From: Condylostoma magnum
Taxonomy: Eukaryota; Ciliophora; Heterotrichea; Heterotrichida; Condylostomatidae
DNA length: 45,373 nucleotides
Assembly (NCBI GenBank): GCA_920105805.1
Contig: CAKKTI010000148.1
Span: 1-45,373, forward strand
Reading direction: 5' to 3'
Shown here one piece after another: positions 35,901 to 45,373 of the stretch; positions within the stretch are counted from its first letter, which is position 1; every line of letters begins with the position of its first letter. The notes under the pieces were generated by a model. That model did no database searches, had not been told where the DNA came from, and saw only the letters and a program-made list of their open reading frames with translations. A program made the position numbers and the translations under genes.

Positions 35901-38886
35901 CATTATTAGTGAATTAAGAGCTAATTAAGGTGAATTTAGATTTTAATGCTGTCTTCATAATTCCAATTTAATCATTATCATTTATAGAAGACTTTATAAT
36001 TTGAATTTCACTTTATTGAATTTAGAATAAGTAGACATCGTTGTTATCTGATTATAAAGCTGTGTGCAATATTTACACACTACTCAATTCTGCTTGGCTT
36101 GTTTATAAGTAAAAAATATCGTTCTATACTTTATTTTTCTATAATATGCAAGAGCTTAGTTATACATAAGAATTGTTGGCATGTATAAATCTTCCAAAAG
36201 TATTTTATTTTACAGTTATATTTTCCAATACTAGATTTTTATCTCTACTAAGCAATATGACTGATTAATTTTGGTTTTTGAATTAATTATCCAGTATTTG
36301 CATATTGTTAATTGTTGTTAAACCTTCAAAATTGACAAGAATAGCACTTTAATCTGAATCTAAGTTAGTTTAATTGTCGGTTATTTTAATGGAGAATAGT
36401 TAGAATGAGCCAATTCCTTGTAAATTGAGAAATCTTCCGCTGCTTGATATACATTTACTAACTTAAAAGTCTGAAATACTTGAAATACCTAAGAAAGCAG
36501 TACTTTTATTAATATTCAATGCTAATCCTGAAGCACTAGAATTACAATTATCTATCTTTATTCCTTTTATCACCATACTTATACTAATATTTTATCTATT
36601 AAAATCTATATCTATTATACTTTTTTAGGAGTTCTGTAATCCTGTTACATAGATATTAGAAAGACTTAAGCTTGGATACAAATCCTCTACGTTTGAAATC
36701 AAATGAATAACAGAAAAGTTATTTTGAGTACTTGGATTATAAATCTTAGCATTATTTATTCGAATATTTTTAGATTTTGGATTGATTATGAGCTTAATTC
36801 CATTAATCATAGAATTTGAGTGAATCTCGATATCTTCAAATATTACTTCATTAAAGTTTTCGATATTAAAAGCACTTTAGACTTCTTACTAAGTTTATTA
36901 CTCTATTTTTATCCTTATTTACTCAAATATGATCGGAGTATCAAAATTATCGCATTTGAAGAGAGCTGTAATGGGAATATCATGTAAATACTCGCTTGTA
37001 TATTATATTTCGATATTCTTAAAATGTAGCTGTGATGCAAGATCTGTTTCCACTGGTAATTCAAAGATGGTATCAAATTTATTATCTATTAAGAATCCAT
37101 CGCTTAAATAAGTACTCATTCTGTTCAGATACAGCATAGTTTAAGTTTAAAGTGAGCTTTAATTATTTCCTGTAAAAGCGCCTTGAATGCTATAAGTTTG
37201 CTCTATATAAGCTCTAAGTTTTGAGGATTAATAGGGATCAGTTTGCAAAAAGTTAAGAGTAGAAGCTAAATCAATACTTTAGCTGTTATTCTTTTCTATC
37301 TAAAAGTTTTGCATCTCAAAAAGAACTTTTTTTGGATTGTAAGTACCCCAAAACTCAAATTATGATTAATTGTTTTCTGCTAAGGATTGAAATTAATTGT
37401 ATTTTATACTGCAATTGTATATTTTCACGCTGTTAAGAGAGAATAAAAGGTCATTTGAGTAACTTTCCTATATGATTAAATCTTTTAAAATTATACTATA
37501 TTCTAGCGACTTCATTTTACGCTTAATCAAAGATGTTTGAAATAAACTCTTACTTATCAATAAATTTTGTATCTCAAACGATACATCATTTAGGTGAAAG
37601 TTTATACCTATAGGAGCAACACAACTTTTAATTTGAATATCTCCAATCTGAACTGTTTTTGCTAATTATTATCCATCTTTTCAATCATAAGCGCTTAAAT
37701 TCAACAGGATAATATCAAAAAAAGAATCGAACAACTTATTGTATACTATATTTTCAAGTATTAACCCCTAAATTGTAGCTTATTTATAGAAGAATAAGCG
37801 AAGAAACCCTTGATTCTACATTATGAACATTCCTTTTTCCGTAGCCTAACAATAGTAACACTATTAACTCTCAGTATCTAATTATGAAATAGATCCATTT
37901 ATCTAATGTATCTTCAAATTTTCCAACTTTTCAATGTTTTTAAAGTTTCCTACTCCTTGAATAACTACAGCATCTTGGATTGTAAAGTTCTCTATTAGTA
38001 CTGGTCCAAGTGCATATATGATGTAATTTTGATGCAGCCTAAAGTCCTTTCAAGTGGAATTTGTTACTTATAAACGGTTGGCGAATACAAAGTAATTAAC
38101 ATACCCACACTCGTCTAAAGATGGATATTAACCTACTTCTAGTTGCTATCAATTTTCATCATAAACATTAGAAGCGTTTGTCAACAAGTAAGGACAATGA
38201 TTACAAGTAGGGCAAGTCTCGAACTGAAAATCTCCTGCATCAATATCAACATTCACAAACTCATAATCTGTAGCTTATAAAGTATCAAACATTCTAGTTT
38301 TCTTTAATTTAAGGATAGGATTACTCTCTGAGCAAAGGCTATGATTTGTTTAATTGCATAAAATTCCCTCAAACTTGATACTTAACAAATTCTCCATTTT
38401 TTCTTACTTAAAGAAAATGTCATATCCTCCACTAAGGAACTTGAATTCAACAGATGACTTATAAATCATTTCAATAGCATGCTCCCAAGTATCTATTGGA
38501 TTGCTTTCTGACCCATCCCCACCAGAGCTGCCTCCAATTCAGATTATTTAAGGACATTGCCCATTATCATGATTACACTCGGCAATATCACACTCTGGAT
38601 TACAGTTCTCATCATAAAAGTGTGAATTAATGCAATCTAAGGAGCAACCTGGAAGATTAGCGCAAGTGCTGTAGCTGTAGCCGCAATGGGGTGTAATGCA
38701 ATTTTAGCTGCATGACAGTATTTGATAACATTGCCTATTTCAGCAAAATGTACTGCAGTCTGATTGAGAAGTGCTACCTAGTGAATCATAATTGAATTCG
38801 TCTCTCATGCATTCAATATCACAGATTCCATTGCCTATCTAGGAAATTTCGCAAGACAGGGAAAGAGCGAGGACAAGAGACAGCAT
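32995..38886 (-). CDS. Giant surface protein: LNR, beta-helix, Cys-rich and multi-TM (paralog 1)
   Basis: About 1,963 aa. The signal peptide is MLSLVLALSLSC. LNR-type repeats follow (IGNGICDIECMRDEFNYDS and CNPECDIAECNHDNGQC), with two Trp as TGA (FCWNRQC, IIWIGG). From about residue 140 to 1500 it is beta-helix-like, then a Cys module (CNECHKGYGKQLDNICMEC) and multiple TM helices. The loop YKGYNQERYYWEFVILLRKF is characteristic of this ciliate family. The hydrophilic C-tail ends ENNQ before TAG 32995-32997. A TGA six codons later (32977-32979) is the alternative; TAG is preferred because no other gene here has a stop-like codon so close to its end. The next paralog starts 31 nt on. Confidence 0.82.
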
Positions 38887-39092
38887 TTTTAATATGGTAA
38901 GAAGTATACATTCAGTAAAATTATAATGATGAACTTTAATTCGTAATATTTCCTATAAAGAATGAAAGAATTTGCTAAATACATTTAACTTTAAAATTAT
39001 ATTGAAAAGCAGATTATTATGAACTTTTTATCCAATCTAGACAATTTTATTTATAAGTTAAGGCTATTGTTATAATTTTAGTTTAAATTATC

Positions 39093-40737
39093 CTAAGATT
39101 TTAAGTAGAAGGGATGCTTTTTGTTAAAGTCTAGCTTTTTTGCAAATTTGATAGCTTGTTATGAAGGTTTTGGAGAAAGTTCAGGTAATTCTTGAGAAGA
39201 TGATAATCGCAATTACACTATTTTATTTCTTCGTTCTTAAAGCTGCTCATGAAGGGCTTCTCAAGTATCATTTGGAGAGTTGCTCCTTTTAATTCTATTA
39301 ATAGAGGAGCACATACGGTTTATTTGCTTATCTAATCTGTTTTTAAAGTTTTAATTACTTGAATATCTTTTAGTGGTTTTCTGTTTAATGAGAGATGGAG
39401 TCAGATTATGCTTGTTGAATAGATTCATAGTTCCTCTAGGTGTGTACTTTTTGTATACTATTGAGGAAAATTAAGTGACTCTTTCCCTATGCGATACTAT
39501 GTTCACATTCTTTTAGTCTATGTCTAAGTCATAAATATCTAAGAATGAGCTTTGGGATCTAATACCTCCAGTTGTTGTTTTTATCTTTGGAATGGTTAGT
39601 TTTTGCTTCTATGCTTGACTTGCCATTATCAACTTTTTCTGTATCAATAGGATTAATTCAGTTGCTAGATTGAAATCATCAAAGTCTATATCTTCTAGTA
39701 CTTTTTGTAAATTTGGCCCTAGCAGTTAATACTAGTCAAAGTGTTTAAATGTTTTCCTTATATTTTCAATAAATTAGTAGAACTTTGAGATTTATAGCTT
39801 TTATTAGTTAATTTGACATTCCTTTATGTTTAATTATTTTATCTTTGTTTTAAGTTTTTATTTTAAGATGGAGTTTTGCTATCTTTACTTATTTCTCTAT
39901 TTGATGGGTGATTTATATCTTACTAGTTTATTCTAATGACTTAAATACAAAGCATTTAAGCTGTTTAGTCTTTAAGTTAGATCATTGGATTAATTAAGCA
40001 AAGATACTCTTCTAATAGCAGATTTGTTAATTATTTAGCAAATTTTATCAATATCACAAGTCATAAAGTAGCCAGATAATTTAAAGAATGTTGTTCTTCT
40101 TTATCTTAATTCATTTCTTATAAGTTTTAGATGATTTGAAGTTCTTTCTTATATACTTTTAAGTCGATTTAGCTTAATAATCTTATCGAATATCAGTATT
40201 TTTTTTAACTTTTTACTTTAGTTCTACAATTATTCCTATTATTCTATTCTCTATTTAATTTCTAGTATATTACCCAATTACTATTACTTGTCGTATAAAT
40301 CATTTAAAGCCTTGGATTTGATTATCTCTGATTATTTTTTGAAATAGTTGAATTTATTGATATCATCTAATGATATAATCATTCCTTACTATAATTATTC
40401 GTTCGTATACTAATGATAGCTATGCAATTAACTCAACTCCTGATTTAATTTGTTTATGAGGAAATTAAGCTTGAAATTGGATTTCCTTTCACGTTATATA
40501 ACAAACCTATACGACTGTTTGTCAATTTTACTAAGCTGACTAATTTAAAGGTTACATTTAGTTTAAAACTGTTTGAAATCTTCGGCACAAACTTCCTAAT
40601 TTATCACTTTTCCTTACTTTAATATTTTTTAATACTAACCCTTGACTTTCAGTTCTAAGCATTCCTAGCTATTTTTCCTTATATTTAATCTAGAATCTAA
40701 GCTTATTATATTTCTAAAGATCCTTTTACTCACTCAT
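39093..40737 (-). CDS. Coiled-coil protein, two exons, function unknown
   Basis: 540 aa when joined as complement(39093..40595, 40618..40737). Exon 1 is exactly 40 codons, MSEQKDLQKYNKLRFQIKYK through VLKNIK. Exon 2 begins EVCAEDFKQFQTKCNLQISQ. The protein is mostly Gln/Lys/Asn-rich helix with long coiled-coil stretches (for example LGNILEIKQRIEQQEQLQNQ). A short acidic motif is VLEDIDFDDFNLATELILLI and the C-terminal part is basic and Ser-rich. The start is only 5 nt after the TAG of the PUF6-like gene. The end is taken as TAG 39093-39095, after which stop-like codons cluster (TAA at 39081 and 39051); the last of these is an alternative end. No family is recognised. Confidence 0.65.
40596..40617 (-). 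other. Predicted 22-nt spliceosomal intron
   Basis: On the minus strand it starts GTAAGGAAAAGTG and ends AAATTAG. Removing it joins two protein-like frames that otherwise differ by one base, leaving exon 1 as exactly 40 codons. The GTAAG start matches the other intron predicted here (20768-20786). It is supported by frame continuity only. Confidence 0.65.
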
Positions 40738-40742
40738 TTTTA

Positions 40743-42245
40743 CTAATTATTTAAGACTTCTAAAAACTTTGCATCTCCAGGCTTTGCACTACTTAAATTT
40801 TTCTTCAATCTTTTTAGCATTTTGAGCAATTTACTGCTAATTTTCCCTGATTCCACAATAGCGATAAAGACCCAGATTCCTCTAGTTTATATCAGCTAAG
40901 GCAAAATATCCTTTTACTTTCCAATGGATTAGCATATTTTTCTAGTGAGCTTGCTTTCCTGATACTCTTTATCCATCAATACAATCTTTTTCAGAGTTCT
41001 GTGGCCTACCTAGTGATCCATCAAATAAGGATTAGTGAAGTGATTTGCTGTAGATTTTATTAGTTGTGGGTGTTTGTATTCTTAGATGATAACTTTTCCT
41101 ACTATGTTTAATAATAAGGGTAAAAGCCTAGAGTCAGTTGCCATTATTTAAAACTTCCGTATGACAGAATCAGCTATATGACTAAAGAAGTAATTTCTCA
41201 ACTCTTTTCTTCTGGTTTCTGGATTCTTCCTGCTTTAATCTTCCTGATTCAGTAAAGAATACTCATCAGATGACAAGTTTTACTGACATGGTCTGAGAAA
41301 CGTTGAAATGAATTTAGTACCAGTCTTAGTTACTATAAGTTTATCTAGTTGATTAATTATACCAGGGCCAAGCATCTTTTACAGTCTTTTAGTATCATCT
41401 GTAGTTTCCACTAGCTTTATATAAAACAAATAAGCATATGACTGTTCATTAGCTATTTCTAGTATTTTACTTTGACAATTTTTTATAAGTTGTTTTCTTT
41501 ATTTGTTATCTAATCTTAGCATTGCCATTATAGCAAGTTGTACTCCAGACCGAGTAGACATCCATCCAAAAAGGTTCTCTTATACTACCTCAATCAGCTC
41601 GTCTTGTCTTTGTTAAGGTAAAGCAAATGCGAATTTATTTACCAGAATTTGTACAATAGGAATATGGAAATGCTCCTTTGTTAGAATCTTCGACACTAAA
41701 CTTGTAACTTTTTTACCTATCAACGCATTCTCACTGTCCTCATCTTCTGAGCTTAATATACTGTTCAAAATTTTATTCTTAAGACCGTATTTCTCATGAA
41801 AATAATTCAACACAGTTGCCCCTTCAGGACTTCCCATAAGTTCCCTTGCTTTGGATAGAATATTGTCTAAAATTTCTACTGGCCTGCCAAAACTGTTATA
41901 TAGCTTTGTTACTAGGTGGAAAGCGTATTTTGTGCTTGCAATTAGACCTACATGCTCCTTCAGTCCTTTGTACACTTTTCCTCGTTGCTAAGGGTTTCCT
42001 TTTTTAAGTATTCCTTGAAGTACTCGGCATAGATCGTGCTTTCTTGCTGCATGGAGTAGATCGTCTCCTAGAAGTAATAGGGCTCTATCTATCAAATTGG
42101 CTGGGTATTTGGTGTCCTTGGAGATGATTTTAGAGTAAAGTTTCCTAAGCTCTTTTCTAGTATTGTCTATCATTTTAGGACCCTTTTAGGTATCAATCTT
42201 TAGCTTTTTTTAACTGACTGGTGCCTTTTTCTTACCCGAGACCAT
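40743..42245 (-). CDS. PUF6/PUM3-like nucleolar Pumilio-family protein
   Basis: 500 aa. The N-terminal tail is basic (MVSGKKKAPVSQKKLK). Puf-type helical repeats follow: TRKELRKLYSKIISK, HAARKHDLCRVLQGILKKGN, LIASTKYAFHLVTKLYNSFG, LMGSPEGATVLNYFHEKYG, HFHIPIVQILVNKFAFALP, TRSGVQLAIMAML and later a CPL-like region (KLIVTKTGTKFISTFLRPC). Members of this family (yeast Puf6, human PUM3) bind RNA and DNA without sequence preference and act in 60S ribosome biogenesis in the nucleolus. It is shorter than those (~650 aa), with a reduced N-terminus. Gln sites often use TAA/TAG. Stop TAG 40743-40745, with in-frame TAA immediately after, 5 nt before the next ATG. Confidence 0.85.
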
Positions 42246-42268
42246 TTATAATCTAGTATTGAAGATTT

Positions 42269-42517
42269 TTATGTATTGATGAGGGATTAATATGTTAAAG
42301 AGGCAGATTATCCGGCCTTTTTATTAGATTTTGGTGTTGTTTTGGTAATAGTTTTGATATGCCTTATCTACAAATAATAGTATTTACAAATATCCTTAAA
42401 TATCCATTGAATCATATTATTTAGTTTACCTATAAATACAAATTTAAAAAATCCTCTATACAGCCAATTCTCCCTTTACAACCTCGATAAATACACCTAA
42501 TTTTTTCGAACCTCCAT
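42269..42517 (-). CDS. Possible small protein between PUF6-like and RND genes
   Basis: An 82-aa frame, MEVRKNQVYLSRLQRENWLY onward, ends at TAA 42269-42271, 23 nt before the PUF6-like start. Composition is mixed and basic with five Trp/Tyr-rich spots, more protein-like than the other frames. The same frame also reads plausibly upstream (CVLGGWKIEAVTFYG) without a Met, so a longer 5' part or an exon could exist. With no stops in this code, open length proves nothing. No homology is recognised. Confidence 0.3.
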
Positions 42518-42652
42518 CACCCTCTTAAACTCCCATATTCCCCACCTTAACGATTTCCCATAAAATGTAACTGCCTCTATCTTCCAACCTCCTAGCACAC
42601 AATAATAAATATGTAATAAGAAGACACTTTCTGCTGTCCCAAGAGAGTTCAA
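42518..42652. promoter_or_regulatory. Upstream region of the RND gene, pyrimidine-rich on the plus strand
   Basis: This 135-bp stretch precedes the RND-family ATG. It is noticeably C/T-rich on the plus strand (CCTCCATCACCCTC-like runs start just left of it and continue as CTTCCAACCTCCTAGC) and richer in GC than other spacers in the window. No defined promoter element was recognised. It may be regulatory or part of a coding frame on the minus strand. Confidence 0.25.
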
Positions 42653-45373
42653 ATGTCTGACAACTATGAAATCAAGCTCGAGAAAATGCTAGGATCCTTT
42701 GTACAATGTATATTGAAGCTCCCCTGGGTCTGCATAATAATTTCTGTGATTCTGAGCGCAGCTCTTACCACAGGCTTTGCCCTTTAAGACACTAAAAACC
42801 AACCGGACTAAGTTTGAATTCCCACTGACTCTGAATCAGCGAGCAACCGCGACGACGTGGAGGACAAATTTGGCGATGATCCTCAGCGCTATTTAGTTTA
42901 TATTACCTCCGACCGTGAAATCAAAGATTTAATGTCCAACGAACCCTTTTAGCATATAGTTAATTTTGACCAGCAGTTCAAGTAACTGGAGGAGGGTGAT
43001 ATAACCTACAATAAAATATGTGAAAAAATCAATGAGAATTATCCATGTGTCACGAATGAGTATGTACTGAGCTTCTGGAAGGACGCTAATCACAATATTA
43101 ACTATGATGCTGAAATGCCTTACTAGGTGCACTACAGGATTTAGTCTGGGAGAGGAGTATCGCCGCTGTATGAGGAGTATGATCCACATTACATTCCTAC
43201 TAGGAGAATGTTTAGTGGAAGGTTGCCTGAGGAAATGACCTATGAGACCAGCGGAGCTAATGATATTTATTATTTCGAAGCAGTGCAGTATGAGTATACT
43301 GTGCAGATTGATGATGATGATGAGGATGAGGAAGATGTGATCGACTGGAAAGATAGCTTAGAGGACTTGGTTGATGATTTTAATGATACAACGAATGTAA
43401 TAAAAGTGCATATGTTTAGTTTAGATAGGTTAGGGAAGGACTTAGCAGAGGCTGTTACTCTTGATTTTGCATTATATATAGGAATGCTGTTGTTTATTTT
43501 CTTGTATGGATTTTTCATACTTGGGAGATGCCATCCAGTGTTTTGCAGGGTTCCTTTGACACTGGCTTTGATTTTACAGTATGGAATGACTTTGTGCGCT
43601 GCCTTAGGCTTTACTTGTTTTATTTACCCATTTGTGGCGTCAAATGTGTATATTACTTATATTCTAGCATTATAAACACTTTTGTATTCATCGTTCTTGG
43701 TAAGGTCAACTGAGTACTATTCAATTGAACACATAGAAAATAATGAAAAAACAAGGGCTTTTGTATTAGGTACTTCACGTGCTGCAGTTTCATTGCTTAA
43801 GACTACTCTTATAGGTACACTGGCATTTAGTCTAGGTACAATTTCTGATATTGAGGCTATTAAAAGCTTTTGCTCTGTTGGAGTTTGCGCTACTGTTTTC
43901 AATTTTATGAACTCAATGTTATTCTTTATGCCATGCTTATACTACGATTTCAAGCGAGTTTTTGATAATAAAAATGATTGTTGTACTTTATGTAGTTGTA
44001 ATCCAGAAGGAGTTATCTTCTGTGGAGGAAGGTGCGTATTAGATGACTATGCCAATCGTAAGGAGCCATTTTTCGATGCACTTTTAATCAATAAGGTTGC
44101 TCCTATGCTATAAAAGACATGCACTAGGATAGTATTGGTTATTTTGGTACTAGCTATTATTATAGCAGGCATTGCCGCTACTGTCAGTGTTAGACAAGAT
44201 TTTAAAGTAGACTGGCTGGTAAGTGATGATGACTCTTAAACCTCTGATGCAATAGATGTGAGAGATGATTACTTTGGGGAAAGAGGGTATATAATGAATG
44301 TTTACACCTAAGATGTAGATTTCTCATTTGAAACTACATAATAAGGCCTGAGAACTTTATATTAGGCTATGAGGGATAATAGAGACTGTGATAGGGACTG
44401 GTTTTATGAGGACACTGTGTTTTCTTGGTACGAGTCTTTCAACGCTTGGGTTGGACAGGGATTATGTATAGACTCAACCTCAGGCTCCGCCTACAACTTA
44501 ACCCCAGAGGGTCTCATTCCCGCAACTTTCTTCAACATTTGCCTAACACAATGGCAAGAACAGACCATATCCTCTCATTTCCGCAGTGATCTGTACTTCT
44601 CAAACGGCCAATTAAACACTGCTCGAATCAAAGGCCGAGTGCAGTACATCAATGACAAAGAAGACCAACTATAAATGCTCGAGGACTTATTAGACCTAGC
44701 CGATGACTTCGGCCCTGGAGACTCTTTTCCCTATAACACTGAAATGCTGTATTATGAACAAGCAGCAGTCCTGTACCCTACTACATGGATCTTTATATCA
44801 GTCGTCATTTTACTCAACGGACTAGTTAATTTTGTACTTTCACTAAGAATTAGCTCAACTTTACTGTCAATGGTGACTAATTTAGCAATAGTGCTGTCAA
44901 TGTTCCTATCAATGTGGATTTTAGGTGCTGAGTTTAACGTAGTTACTATACTTCACTTATTCATGGGGGCTATACTTGGTGCTGAATTCTCCACGCATAT
45001 AACTCACGCTTTTGTATCGAGGCCTGGTGATAGGAAGGAAAGACTTGTATAATTGTTCAAGTTTGCTGGGTCAGCATTGCCCCATGTATGCCTTGCTGCT
45101 CTGTTAGGAGTTGTGATATTCATGGTGCCTACTGACACTTATATTTTCTAATCATTTGCCGAGGTATGGGGACTTACACTGGTCTTTTTGTTCTTTTTGT
45201 GCTTTTTGGCATTGCCTGCATTTTTAAGCACTATTGGGCCTAAGTCTACATAGATGAGGAAAGGAGCTATTGGAACGGAGAAGTAAGAGAAGGAGCCTAA
45301 CCGAGGAGACTCATTCGAAGAGGAAGTGAATGATAGATAAGGGGAGTATAACCCACCTGATGCTAATGCAAAT
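42653..45373 (+). CDS. Patched/NPC1-like RND-superfamily membrane protein (3' end outside window)
   Basis: At least 907 aa, open at the right edge. TM1 is WVCIIISVILSAALTTGFAL, followed by an extracellular domain with an Asp/Glu run (DDDDEDEEDVIDW near residue 225). A five-helix block like a sterol-sensing domain follows (ALYIGMLLFIFLYGFFILG through SVGVCATVFNFMNSMLFFM). A second extracellular domain follows TM7, then helices VILLNGLVNFVLSL, MFLSMWILGAEFNVVTIL and HLFMGAILGAEFSTHITHAF, which match the second half of Patched/NPC1/Dispatched proteins. These move sterols or other lipids using ion gradients. The large NPC1 N-terminal cholesterol-binding domain is absent. The last residues seen (NDRQGEYNPPDANAN) look like a cytoplasmic tail close to the end. 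The gene uses relatively more CAA/CAG and TGG than its neighbours. Confidence 0.9.

Noticed and set aside
43270-43518. Minus-strand frame opposite the RND gene
   Set aside because: It consists of Ser/Thr runs that mirror the acidic stretch of the real plus-strand protein.

Overview
This window looks like macronuclear DNA of a ciliate that uses all three stop codons both as sense and as stop. TAA and TAG fall at conserved Gln positions and TGA at conserved Trp positions, for example in the DHHC motif (DHHC-I-W-INNCVGQKNYR, with W=TGA and Q=TAG). Yet genes also end at TAA, TAG or TGA. This matches the code described for the heterotrich Condylostoma magnum (NCBI table 28). It excludes the standard, Tetrahymena-type, Blepharisma-type and karyorelict codes, because the last allows only TGA as a stop. 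All CDS calls below are read with TAA/TAG=Q and TGA=W. Reading frames therefore carry no internal stop signal, so gene ends were set from protein content, from the drop in in-frame stop-like codons just upstream of the end, and from the next gene's start.

Layout: 1-8.1 kb holds five plus-strand genes: a DHHC palmitoyltransferase, a coiled-coil protein, a SIAH-like RING E3, a class 3 (diacylglycerol-type) lipase and a large secreted Q/N-rich protein. 8.2-10.5 kb holds NAD-isocitrate dehydrogenase and an unknown gene on the minus strand, then a CCCH zinc-finger gene on the plus strand. 10.5-14.1 kb holds AIP1 (WD40) and an EF-hand protein, both minus. 14.3-19.8 kb holds a calcium-dependent protein kinase, a STAND-type P-loop NTPase with a coiled-coil tail and a small acylation-motif protein, all plus. 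19.9-23.3 kb holds three minus-strand genes, one with a 19-nt intron. 23.3-25.1 kb holds a protease-like/Kelch fusion. Then come tRNA-Cys, a cAMP-receptor-like GPCR, a NUFIP1-like protein, and two tandem ~6 kb genes for giant LNR/beta-helix/multi-TM surface proteins (27.0-38.9 kb). Next are a coiled-coil gene with a 22-nt intron, a PUF6/PUM3-like gene, a doubtful small gene, and a Patched/NPC1-like RND protein that runs off the right edge.

The most striking property is packing. Same-strand neighbours are separated by as little as 5, 7 or 14 nt from stop to ATG. Two divergent pairs have inferred ATGs only 8 and 10 bp apart. One convergent pair has stops 11 bp apart. In a code where a stop is recognised by its position near the mRNA end, such short spacers are directly relevant to how termination works. 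Many gene products are membrane, calcium or cilium/cytoskeleton related, as expected for a large ciliate, but there is no sign of operon-like functional grouping. No transposon, retroelement or CRISPR array was seen.
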